A DNA stretch of 12,955 nucleotides, taken from contig DNUI01000141.1 of NCBI GenBank assembly GCA_003508565.1, positions 1 through 12,955 of the forward strand, in the 5' to 3' direction. Shown one piece after another: positions 6,676 through 12,955 of the stretch (positions are counted from its first letter, which is position 1; the number at the start of each line of letters is the position of its first letter). The stretch is from Syntrophaceae bacterium. GTDB lineage: Bacteria; Desulfobacterota; Syntrophia; Syntrophales; UBA2185. Under the pieces are notes generated by a model. It did no database searches, was not told the origin of the DNA, and worked only from the letters and a program-made list of their open reading frames with translations. Both the position numbers and the translations under genes were made by a program.

Positions 6676-6742
6676 AAGCCTGATGGATAAGAACTCTCCT
6701 TTGGATGGAGTTTAATGTTACGAAAAGAAGGTGAACAGGCTT
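6676..6742 (-). terminator. Nested hairpin with T-run: terminator or leader attenuator
   Basis: On the minus strand AAGCCTG (6742-6736) pairs with CAGGCTT (6682-6676), which is followed by TTTTCTTTC. The large loop holds a second stem, AACTC/GAGTT (6712-6708 with 6696-6692), continued by TCC/GGA. It lies about 185 bases after the ATPase stop codon and 74 bases before the start of the gene at 6602. It could end transcripts from the metal genes or control the downstream gene. Apart from this the spacer 6603-6926 shows no convincing gene. Confidence 0.5.
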
Positions 6743-6926
6743 AATTGTCTGCCCTCCTAAGTTTTTTAATAGCACAAATAATGTGACAATTCCAATACGC
6801 ATTCATTAAGGGGGACATGAGTGGTATCCAGATATCAATATTCAACATTGCCATTTGAAATGGTCAAAAATCTCTGGCATCAATATCGAGACATCTTCGC
6901 ATATGAAACAAATCAGGATGGTACGA

Positions 6927-9215
6927 TCAAAGCTTTACTCTTCGCAACCGGAGGGAATTTCCGATGACGGAAACTGAGCTGAAGCTCATTGCTGCTGCAG
7001 CGATCATTGGTGATAACAGTATTCCAAAGAATGGGTACAACACTCCCGCGGCAATTGGAACACCGACCGTGTTATAAACGAAGGCAAAGAATAAATTCTG
7101 TCTGATATTACTCATGGTGGCTCGGCTTAATCGTCTGGCTCTGACGATCCCCCGCAAATCACCTTTGACCAAAGTGATACCGGCACTTTCTATGGCCACA
7201 TCGGTACCTGTACCCATGGCGATACCAACGTGGGACTGTGCCAGCGCTGGGGCATCGTTAATACCATCACCTGCCATGGCGACGATACGGCCATCTGCTT
7301 GAAGCTGCTTAATGAGTTCGGCCTTTTGTTCAGGCAATACCTCGGCATGTACATGGTCAATACCAAGTTTGCCAGCAACGGCTTTCGCGGTAGTATGACT
7401 GTCACCGGTAAGCATCACAATCTTGATGCCTTCGGCATGCAAATCGCGAATGGCTTCGGCTGTGGAGTCCTTGATGGGGTCGGCGACGCCAATTAAACCC
7501 GCTTCTTTGCCATTAATCGCAATCATCATAACCGTCTGGCCTTCGACGCGTTGCTTGTCCGCCTGTCGAGATAAGTCTCCCACGCTGATACCCAGGCTTT
7601 CCAGCAGTTTTACGTTGCCCGCCGCCACCGTATATTCATCCACTTCCCCAATGACGCCTTTGCCTGTAACAGACTGGAAATTATTGGCCTTAACCAACTC
7701 AATCCCCTTCTCTTCCGCTCCATGTACTATAGCTTCTGCCAAAGGATGTTCGCTGGCGCGTTCCAGGCTGGCGGCTATACGTAATATTTCATCATTGGTA
7801 AACCCTGCTTCTGCTTGCACTGCGACCAGCTTTGGTTTGCCTTCGGTCAGCGTACCGGTCTTGTCCACAACCAGGGTGTCAACTTTTTCCATGATCTCCA
7901 GTGCTTCGGCATTCTTTATCAAGATACCGACCATGGCACCGCGCCCCGTTCCCACCATGATCGAAATGGGTGTAGCAAGTCCCAGTGCGCATGGACAGGC
8001 GATGATAAGTACAGCAACAGCATTAACAACGGCATGTGCCAGGCGCGGCTCCGGTCCCCACACCCACCAGACGATAAAGGCAACCACGGCAACGCCAACC
8101 ACGGCGGGTACAAAATAACCGGCCACTACATCTGCCAATTTTTGAATTGGTGCTCGAGAGCGTTGTGCTTCGGCCACCATATTAACAATTTGTGCCAGCA
8201 AAGTATCGGAGCCGACTTTTTCCGCCCGCATTAATAAACTGCCCGTTCCATTAACCGTCGCACCGATGAGTTTCTCGCCAGCTGACTTTGCCACCGGGAT
8301 GGGTTCACCGGTGACCATGGACTCGTCTACGTTGCTTTCCCCGTCGATGACCGTACCATCTACAGGCACTTTCTCGCCGGGACGAACACGCAAGGTATCC
8401 CCCGGCTGTACCTGCTCCAGCGGGACATCTTCTTCGGTTCCATCATTTCGCACGATGCGTGCCGTATTCGGAGCGAGGCCGAGCAACATCTGAATAGCCG
8501 CATTGGTTCGTGAGCGGGCGCGCAATTCAAGGACTTGCCCCAGAAGCACCAGGGCCGTGATCACGGCTGCGGCTTCAAAGTAGACATCGACCAAACCCCC
8601 TTCCATTTGCATGATGGGTGGGAATATCTGTGGAAACAATAAGGCCGTTACACTATATACCCAGGCTACCGAGACACCCAGTGCAATCAAGGTAAACATA
8701 TTGAGATTCCAGGTCTGGACTGATTGCCAGCCGCGAATAAAAAATGGCCACCCACCCCATAAAACAACAGGTGTTGCCAACGCAAATTCAACCCATTGAA
8801 CCGCTTGCATCGAAAGCCAATTCGGTAACCAGGCAGGCATCATATCGGCAATCATGGCCAGGAAAAACACCGGCAAAGCCAGCACCGTGCAGACCCAAAA
8901 GCGACGGCTCATGTCGATGAGTTCTTCATTTTTTTCTTCAGTGCTGAATGTAACCGGTTCCAGTACCATACCACATTTCGGACAGGATCCGGGCCCGGTC
9001 TGACGAACTTCCGGGTGCATGGGACAGGTATAGATCGTCGCGCCCTTTGATTCATCAGACTCTATTTTTGTGCCGACATAAGACTCAGGGTTTTTATCAA
9101 AGTCCTCTTTGCACGGCTCTGAGCAAAAATAATACGTGCTGCCTTTGTACGTAGATTTAGTGACGGCATCTGTGTCTTCAATAATCATCCCGCAAACCAG
9201 ATCAGTAACCTTCAT
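6927..9215 (-). CDS. copA: Copper-exporting P1B-type ATPase with YHS and metal-binding N-terminus
   Basis: A 762-aa inner-membrane pump that uses ATP to move monovalent copper (or silver) out of the cytoplasm. Residues 1-48 are a YHS domain (C8, C31, C35); 62-83 is the small metal-binding motif YTCPMHPEV...SCPKCGM. There is no classical GMxCxxC domain. The ATPase core is complete: TGEP 302-305 in the actuator domain, CPC 407-409 in the membrane ion path, DKTGT 451-455 with phosphorylated D451, SEHP 488-491 and GDGINDAP 649-656. YN at 714-715 and MSFSS at 743-747 in the last helices fit the copper(I) subgroup. AGGAGGAG precedes the ATG at 9215. A 149-base gap separates it from the methyltransferase gene; a TATACA box at 9249-9244 might give it its own promoter. 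Its richer GC content than the left half suggests separate acquisition. Confidence 0.95.
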   Translation of the reverse strand: MKVTDLVCGMIIEDTDAVTKSTYKGSTYYFCSEPCKEDFDKNPESYVGTKIESDESKGATIYTCPMHPEVRQTGPGSCPKCGMVLEPVTFSTEEKNEELIDMSRRFWVCTVLALPVFFLAMIADMMPAWLPNWLSMQAVQWVEFALATPVVLWGGWPFFIRGWQSVQTWNLNMFTLIALGVSVAWVYSVTALLFPQIFPPIMQMEGGLVDVYFEAAAVITALVLLGQVLELRARSRTNAAIQMLLGLAPNTARIVRNDGTEEDVPLEQVQPGDTLRVRPGEKVPVDGTVIDGESNVDESMVTGEPIPVAKSAGEKLIGATVNGTGSLLMRAEKVGSDTLLAQIVNMVAEAQRSRAPIQKLADVVAGYFVPAVVGVAVVAFIVWWVWGPEPRLAHAVVNAVAVLIIACPCALGLATPISIMVGTGRGAMVGILIKNAEALEIMEKVDTLVVDKTGTLTEGKPKLVAVQAEAGFTNDEILRIAASLERASEHPLAEAIVHGAEEKGIELVKANNFQSVTGKGVIGEVDEYTVAAGNVKLLESLGISVGDLSRQADKQRVEGQTVMMIAINGKEAGLIGVADPIKDSTAEAIRDLHAEGIKIVMLTGDSHTTAKAVAGKLGIDHVHAEVLPEQKAELIKQLQADGRIVAMAGDGINDAPALAQSHVGIAMGTGTDVAIESAGITLVKGDLRGIVRARRLSRATMSNIRQNLFFAFVYNTVGVPIAAGVLYPFFGILLSPMIAAAAMSFSSVSVIGNSLRLRRVKL

Positions 9216-9364
9216 CCACTCCTCCTGACATCGAATATGGCGATTGTATACTTAACGCATATCAGATGATGCACGCCTTCAAAACGGCTCTTTTGATTGT
9301 TTTTATATCTGCCGTTAATTAATCCACCTCAACATTGCTATTCTCAAAACGCAGGCAAAATTCC

Positions 9365-10000
9365 TCATTTTCCGGGATGCGCTATGATCATTTTTACCAT
9401 CTGCATAGGGCATAGATGCTCAATACTTCGAATCATCAAACCTGCTCTTTCAACATTCTCTACTGTACGCCGGTTGATGTTCGGTCCCAGCAGATTAACA
9501 AATACGGGGTTTAAAATGTCCATAAAAATGCCGATGACCGGGCGGTCGATCCGGACATGTTCAAGAAGAAGGATTTGGCCGTCAGGCTTCACGACGCGCC
9601 TCAATTCCCGCAAGCCCAAAATAGGATCGGGAACAGAGCAGAAGACAAACGTCGCGATGGCTGTATCAAAAGAATTGTCAGGAAACGAAAGGGCTTGAAC
9701 ATCGCCTTCAATAAGTTTTATCGCAAGACCGAGCCCATCAGCTCGTTTTCTCGCGAACGGAAGCATCTTATCCGCTATGTCTATGCCCGTAATATCGGCG
9801 TCCTTCGGATAATAAGGAAAATTCTTACCCGTGCCGACACCTATCTCGAGAATCTTCCCTCTCGCATGGGCTATCAATTTCCTGCGCCAGTCTTTGAAAA
9901 CACGCTCGGAGAGAAGCTCTATGAAATCATAATATGGGGCAATACGGTTGTATCGCGCTTTAGTTTGTGCCGTTAAATCGCTGTCTACTTGATTATCCAT
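9365..10000 (-). CDS. Class I SAM-dependent methyltransferase
   Basis: A 211-aa cytoplasmic methyltransferase of the UbiE/Methyltransf_11 type. Motif I is ILEIGVGTGK at residues 50-59, the acidic ribose-binding strand is ITGIDIADKMLPFAR (70-84), motif II is GDVQALSFPDNSFD (99-112) with the post-motif ATFVFCSVPD, and motif III is LRRVVKPDGQILLLEHVR. The C-terminal section, NPVFVNLLGPNINRRTVENV, resembles small-molecule or lipid methyltransferases. The substrate is not known: phospholipid or quinone methylation is possible. I do not see the set of cysteines needed to call an arsenite methyltransferase. It sits between a SHOCT lipoprotein gene 61 bases upstream and the copper ATPase, all on the same strand. 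GGAAAG precedes the start at 10000. Confidence 0.87.
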   Translation of the reverse strand: MDNQVDSDLTAQTKARYNRIAPYYDFIELLSERVFKDWRRKLIAHARGKILEIGVGTGKNFPYYPKDADITGIDIADKMLPFARKRADGLGLAIKLIEGDVQALSFPDNSFDTAIATFVFCSVPDPILGLRELRRVVKPDGQILLLEHVRIDRPVIGIFMDILNPVFVNLLGPNINRRTVENVERAGLMIRSIEHLCPMQMVKMIIAHPGK

Positions 10001-10061
10001 GCTTTCTTTCCATGCTCCATAATCCTGCCTACATGGATAGCATTTAAAAAGTCATCATGGT

Positions 10062-10385
10062 CTATCCTTCAAGGTCTTTTTTCATTCTCTCGTATTCTTC
10101 CTTTGCGATTTCTCCCTTTGCGTAACGCCTTTTCAGCACATCCAGGGGACTTTCATGCTGTGTCGGCGTCTGTCCCTTCGTTTTCTGGGCCTGAACAATG
10201 AAATAGATCAGCAATCCAATGACGATCAGGAATATTATCCACATAAACATTCCTCCATATCCAAATCCGTAATGCATCATAGAACCCCATCCACCGTGAC
10301 CTTGCGGGCCATAATAACCTTCACGGGCACAGGATACCAGCAACACGGTTATCATTATGAGAGGAAATTCAAGATATTTTTTCAT
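10062..10385 (-). CDS. SHOCT-domain small lipoprotein with membrane helix
   Basis: A 107-aa protein. The N-terminus ends in the lipobox-like LVSC (C19), so lipid attachment is likely. A Gly/Tyr/His/Met-rich stretch follows (about 21-46, with GGWGSMMHYGFGYGGMFM), then a membrane helix (about 46-65) and a C-terminal SHOCT domain (about 80-107, PLDVLKRRYAKGEIAKEEYE). SHOCT domains are short helical tails thought to assist oligomerisation; their precise role is unsettled. The gene begins 13 bases after the DUF302 stop codon, and its GGAG ribosome binding site overlaps that stop, so the two are translated from one transcript. The His/Met-rich part could bind metal. The 70-aa protein at 12161-12373 has the same layout without SHOCT. 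Confidence 0.86.
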   Translation of the reverse strand: MKKYLEFPLIMITVLLVSCAREGYYGPQGHGGWGSMMHYGFGYGGMFMWIIFLIVIGLLIYFIVQAQKTKGQTPTQHESPLDVLKRRYAKGEIAKEEYERMKKDLEG

Positions 10386-10398
10386 CTTCGGGATCTCC

Positions 10399-10788
10399 TC
10401 ATTTTACGGCATCGAAGGCCTTCTTCAACTGCCCTTCTACTGCATCCGCGAGTTTTTGAAGTTGCAAATTATCAATCATCTGCATGGCAATCGTCGGCCG
10501 TATAACGGAAAGTACTGTCTTGCTACCCTTTTCATACACAATAACGTTGCAGGGAAGCATGAGTCCGATGTTTTCCTCGGCAAGGATCGCTTTGTGTGCA
10601 TTCTGAGGATTGCAGGCGCCCAGAATAATGTATTTTCTCATATCAAGGCCCAGCTTTTCCTTCATTTTTTCCTTGACATCGATTTCTGTCAGTACCCCGA
10701 ATCCTTCTTTTTTCAGCGCCTCTCTCGCCAGCTCAATGACTGTCTCATAAGGGATATCCACCTCCTTGGTGAAGCCGTAATTGATCAT
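10399..10788 (-). CDS. DUF302 domain protein
   Basis: A 129-aa single-domain DUF302 protein. The start is placed at 10788 because AAGGAG lies seven bases upstream and the protein then begins MINYGFTKEVDIPYE, as in the family; an upstream in-frame ATG at 10872 would add 28 residues that do not fit. Family features are the GFGVLTEIDVKEKMKEKLG segment and the block GACNPQNAHKAILAEENIGL followed by MLPCNVIVYE. DUF302 proteins are small alpha/beta proteins of unsettled function, often found near metal and sulfur genes. The two conserved cysteines, in GACNP and LPCNV, could take part in ligand or redox chemistry; this is inference. No signal peptide is seen. It is translationally linked to the SHOCT lipoprotein downstream. 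Confidence 0.9.
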   Translation of the reverse strand: MINYGFTKEVDIPYETVIELAREALKKEGFGVLTEIDVKEKMKEKLGLDMRKYIILGACNPQNAHKAILAEENIGLMLPCNVIVYEKGSKTVLSVIRPTIAMQMIDNLQLQKLADAVEGQLKKAFDAVK

Positions 10789-10820
10789 GTATATTCTCCT
10801 TCTTAAAATGTTTTTATCCT

Positions 10821-10846
10821 GGAGGCAGAGACGAATCACTGCCTCC
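10821..10846 (-). terminator. Hairpin between the ferritin-like gene and the DUF302 gene
   Basis: GGAGGCAG (10821-10828) and CTGCCTCC (10839-10846) are perfectly complementary, and one more T-A pair can close the base. It lies 59 bases after the stop codon of the gene 10906-11823. No T-run follows, so it may instead stabilise or process the mRNA and set different levels of the two genes. Confidence 0.45.
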
Positions 10847-10905
10847 AAGATAACATTATCACCGTGAGACAAGGTTGAAGGTCAACCCGGAGATTTGTCC
10901 TGTTC

Positions 10906-11823
10906 CTAATAAGCCGATCGTATATAGCCCGTTGCCTTGTCAATGTGAACCCTGTCAACGAGATCGTTCTTCTTCGTCCTTATCTCTGCTTCAAAGGCCC
11001 CTCCCACGTCTTTTATCTTGCCCAGCTTCAGGTTGGGGTTTCTTGAAGACTTCAAGTAGTCTTTCATCATGGCCTCGGCTTCCTTTGCATCAATGGATTT
11101 GCCAGCTGCCTGGGATTGCCGGCCATAGCCGCGGCCCATCCCATGGCCGGAACCGTATCCGCCCATCATGCCAGGACCCATGCCGGAACCGTATCCACCC
11201 ATCATGCCCGATCCCCTGCTGTATCCATAGCCATGACCCATTCTCAAGGCATGCTCAAACATCACCAGATGCCAGCGGCTTTGAAGGAGGATGGCATTCA
11301 ACACCTGAGCCGTATCGCGATCCTCAGCCTTTTTTACGAGCCATTCATAACGGGGTAATAAGTCGGTCTCCATCTTGACACTGAGCTCGTAAGATTCAGT
11401 CAGCGTTCCCGTTTGGACAACGGGGGAAACCTTCCCATCGGCAGGCAGACCATACGCTTTAAACAGTTGCTCGATCCACACAATGTGATTCTCCTCCTGA
11501 GGGATAACCATCATGTAAGGCATATAGGCGTTGAATTTTTCCTGATCCGCCTGATACTGGGCGAGCGATCGTTTCTCCAGTGTAAGAATTTCTCTGAGTT
11601 TCTGAACCCATTCCGTGCTTTTTGGTGCCGGAAGTTTTGAAGGGATATCCGCCGAATCCCATCCACCCATCATGCCCGGACCCATGCCATAGCCACCATA
11701 GCCACCCATCATTCCCGGGCCCATGCCATAGCCGCCTCTGCCGGGCTGACTCTGCACCGTAACGGTGCCAAGAAAAAATGTCACAGCCAGTGCCAATGAA
11801 ATAACAAAAATGGTCTTTCTCAT
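10906..11823 (-). CDS. Secreted chimera: Met/Gly-rich repeats, ferritin-like domain and PepSY-like tail
   Basis: A 305-aa exported protein with an unusual domain order. Residues 1-26 are a signal peptide ending VQSQ. Residues 28-54 carry two copies of GYGMGPGMMGG. Residues about 66-193 form a four-helix region like ferritin-like DUF2202 proteins: E83 (LTLEKRSL), E110/H113 in QEENHIVWIE, E142 in VKMETDLL, and H185, E190 and H191 in RWHLVMFEHAL. A second Met/Gly/His-rich segment with further GMMGG copies spans 194-235. Residues about 240-305 look like a PepSY-type domain (MMKDYLKSSRNPNLKLGKI, HIDKATGYI). Met-rich stretches in periplasmic proteins commonly bind copper(I) or silver(I), so periplasmic metal sequestration is likely but inferred. 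GGAGGAG precedes the ATG at 11823. A small inverted repeat, GATATA/TATATC (11852-11872), lies in the upstream region. Confidence 0.85.
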   Translation of the reverse strand: MRKTIFVISLALAVTFFLGTVTVQSQPGRGGYGMGPGMMGGYGGYGMGPGMMGGWDSADIPSKLPAPKSTEWVQKLREILTLEKRSLAQYQADQEKFNAYMPYMMVIPQEENHIVWIEQLFKAYGLPADGKVSPVVQTGTLTESYELSVKMETDLLPRYEWLVKKAEDRDTAQVLNAILLQSRWHLVMFEHALRMGHGYGYSRGSGMMGGYGSGMGPGMMGGYGSGHGMGRGYGRQSQAAGKSIDAKEAEAMMKDYLKSSRNPNLKLGKIKDVGGAFEAEIRTKKNDLVDRVHIDKATGYIRSAY

Positions 11824-11945
11824 ACGCTCCTCCTTTAGTGATTTTTGTCTTGATATAGTGATTCCTTATATCCTCGAACTTCTATCTTTTAGTTGCCTCC
11901 TTTCTCTGCCTTCATTGAGCAGATAAACATTCTCTGCTGAAGAGT

Positions 11946-12101
11946 TTATCGCCTCATTGGGCTTCCGCGAAGCGTTCCCGGTCTGTCATAAAATTCTGTT
12001 CCTTTCTTCTGGAACCGTTCTTCCTTGTCTGCGTACCGGGTAATGTGTTCATCTAACAATATTTCCAAATTCCCGAGTTCAACTTTCTCCTTCTTCTTCA
12101 T
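11946..12101 (-). CDS. Possible 51-aa charged small protein
   Basis: An open frame of 51 codons starting MKKKEKVELGNLEILLDEHI and ending GTLRGSPMRR. It begins 59 bases after the stop codon of the 70-aa gene and precedes the ferritin-like chimera gene on the same strand, so it fits inside the operon. The sequence is rich in Lys, Glu and Arg, with a helix-prone first half and the motif FYDRPG near the end. I recognise no family. Against it: no clear ribosome binding site precedes the ATG. A hairpin (GATAAAC at 11922-11928 with GTTTATC at 11944-11950) covers the stop codon. Without this gene, the spacer 11824-12160 would be empty. Confidence 0.45.
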   Translation of the reverse strand: MKKKEKVELGNLEILLDEHITRYADKEERFQKKGTEFYDRPGTLRGSPMRR

Positions 12102-12160
12102 CAAAAAATAAGATGCACCAAGAATTGTTTTATAAGAAATATTTTTGCCTTTTCAGATTT

Positions 12161-12373
12161 TTACCGTCGTTTCATCATATATGCGAACCCCACAATAACA
12201 AGAACAGCGATAACGATTATAAAGATCCATCCGATGCCGAAGCCGGATCCGTATCCCATTCTATCCCACCAACCACCACCCATCATGCTACCACCTTGAC
12301 CGGTGCTCATCTGGGCATAGATTGGAGAAGTGAACGATGCTAAAATTAAAACTATTAGGATTAATTTTTCCAT
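12161..12373 (-). CDS. Small Met/Gly-rich membrane protein
   Basis: A 70-aa protein with an N-terminal signal-like helix (about residues 3-20, ending SPIYAQ), a short periplasmic segment rich in Gly, Met and Trp (GGSMMGGGWWDRMGYGSGFG), a second membrane helix (about 48-65) and a basic tail, MMKRR. The layout matches the first half of the SHOCT lipoprotein at 10062-10385, so the two are probably related. The exposed Met and Gly residues may bind metal, as suggested for the neighbouring proteins. GGAG with good spacing precedes the ATG at 12373, and a consensus -10 lies at 12400-12405. It appears to be the first gene of the metal set. Confidence 0.8.
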   Translation of the reverse strand: MEKLILIVLILASFTSPIYAQMSTGQGGSMMGGGWWDRMGYGSGFGIGWIFIIVIAVLVIVGFAYMMKRR

Positions 12374-12399
12374 CTGCCTTTCTCCTTTCTCAGGGGTTC

Positions 12400-12405
12400 A
12401 TTATA
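12400..12405 (-). promoter_or_regulatory. Candidate -10 box for the metal gene set
   Basis: A consensus TATAAT on the minus strand, 26 bases before the start codon at 12373, with the ribosome binding site in between. The hexamer 17 bases further upstream, TAAGAC, is a poor -35, so an activator may be needed. I found no clear metal-regulator operator beside it. Confidence 0.4.
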
Positions 12406-12407
12406 AC

Positions 12408-12759
12408 CTAAAACTGTCTCTCGTCTTATCCCTTCATCTGTCTACTTTCCTTTGAAACGCTATACCAACGGGATCTCCCAGGCTTGGCCTGGCACGCTAA
12501 CAACTTGCTTTTGGGTGAGATGGGGGATCATAAAAATAGTAATAGCAAATGGCCTGCCAATAACAAAAAAAATAAGAAGTTTGTAATTATTCTTTAATAA
12601 CAGGGGATTAAAATAACAGGAGAAAGCGGCGGAAATGTCTTAAATGATTCGTTTGACCTCAATATTTGGTGGTCGCCTCAGCATCTTGAGGGATACATTG
12701 AAGGAGGTGGACAGCCGAATCCGGTTCTTTTATCTCCAGTCGGACTATCCCGAACTTAA
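12408..12759. other. Non-coding stretch, nothing recognised
   Basis: No gene I can support. A plus-strand open frame at 12644-12898 has no convincing ribosome binding site, resembles no known protein and runs through repeat copy 5. A small stem, CCAGG/CCTGG, near 12478-12492 has no clear role. Confidence 0.5.
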
Positions 12760-12887
12760 CGAATACCGTTTGAAACAAAGTATGCAGGTAAAAATTGCCA
12801 GATGCTTTGTTACAGGAAGTAGTGAACAAAAAAGCCGATTGCTAATTTTTCAAGATCGCCCGACCAGTGGAATCGCAGGTTGCACCT
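12760..12887 (+). repeat. Dispersed tripartite repeat, copy 5
   Basis: Block A CGAATACCGTTTGAAA (12760-12775, 13 of 16 to consensus), block B TTACAGGAAG (12810-12819, 9 of 10) and block C TTGCACCT (12880-12887). A-to-B is again exactly 50 bp, and the distance from block B to TGCACC is 71 bp, the same as in copy 1. It lies beyond the upstream end of the metal gene set, about 7.7 kb from copy 4. Confidence 0.65.
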
Positions 12888-12907
12888 CTAACTGTTGAGT
12901 GTTAGGC
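12888..12907 (+). other. Integron core-site-like inverted pair beside repeat copy 5
   Basis: CTAAC (12888-12892) faces GTTAG (12901-12905) over eight bases. The right part, GTTAGGC (12901-12907), fully matches the GTTRRRY core at which integron integrases cut. It starts directly after block C of repeat copy 5. The pair is too close to be a whole attC; it could be an attI-like core or chance. Confidence 0.3.
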
Positions 12908-12955
12908 AGATGTGAGATTCAAGGATTATAGGTTGGTCTTCCCCCGGTTTAGTGG

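Noticed and set aside
6599..6802. 67-codon minus-strand frame overlapping the propeller gene start by four bases
   Set aside because: It lies over the nested hairpin and T-run, has no recognisable protein pattern and looks like leader sequence.
6845..6920. Possible sixth, degenerate copy of the tripartite repeat
   Set aside because: The first 16 bases match block A at 13 positions, but the block B-like AATCAGGATG is at the wrong distance and no block C follows. A block A match of this quality alone is expected by chance in a window this size.
10789..10872. N-terminal extension of the DUF302 protein to an upstream ATG
   Set aside because: The 28 added residues fall on the hairpin 10821-10846 and do not fit the family, whereas the start at 10788 has a good ribosome binding site.
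12644..12898. 84-codon plus-strand frame at the right end
   Set aside because: It overlaps repeat copy 5, has no clear ribosome binding site and no family likeness.

Overview
The window looks like an accessory region of a Gram-negative bacterium. The secreted Met/Gly-rich proteins, DUF302 protein, SHOCT-domain lipoprotein and YHS-headed copper ATPase are a mix often seen in the former Deltaproteobacteria and in Nitrospirota; this placement is an inference from gene content only. Base composition is uneven: the ATPase gene is richer in G and C than the AT-rich spacers to its left, which suggests patchwork assembly.

Left part (1-6600), a cassette-like island. It holds an Mrr-type restriction endonuclease (22-951, minus), the C-terminal remnant of an integron-type tyrosine recombinase (1154-1318, minus), a DUF4239 membrane protein (1590-2354, plus), a secreted orphan protein (2784-3980, minus), a small membrane protein (4329-4805, minus) with an attC-like site right after its stop codon, and a secreted six-repeat protein that is probably a beta-propeller (5403-6602, minus). 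The most unusual feature is a family of five dispersed repeats of 89-128 bp, all in the same orientation (1319-1446, 2386-2495, 4125-4213, 5095-5204, 12760-12887). Each has three conserved blocks. The first two are always 50 bp apart start to start, while the distance to the third varies. The copies sit at the borders between gene units, and the first begins exactly where the integrase remnant stops.

Right part (6927-12373), a metal-handling gene set all on the minus strand. Read in transcription order from 12373 it contains: a 70-aa Met/Gly-rich membrane protein, a 51-aa charged small protein, a secreted chimera of Met/Gly-rich segments, a ferritin-like helical domain and a PepSY-like tail, a DUF302 protein, a SHOCT-domain lipoprotein, a class I methyltransferase and a copper-type P1B ATPase. 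The likely joint role is binding copper or a related metal in the periplasm and exporting it from the cytoplasm; the metal is inferred from the ATPase motifs. The fifth repeat, with an integron-like core sequence beside it, lies beyond this set at 12760-12907.

No rRNA, tRNA, CRISPR array or intact insertion sequence was seen.
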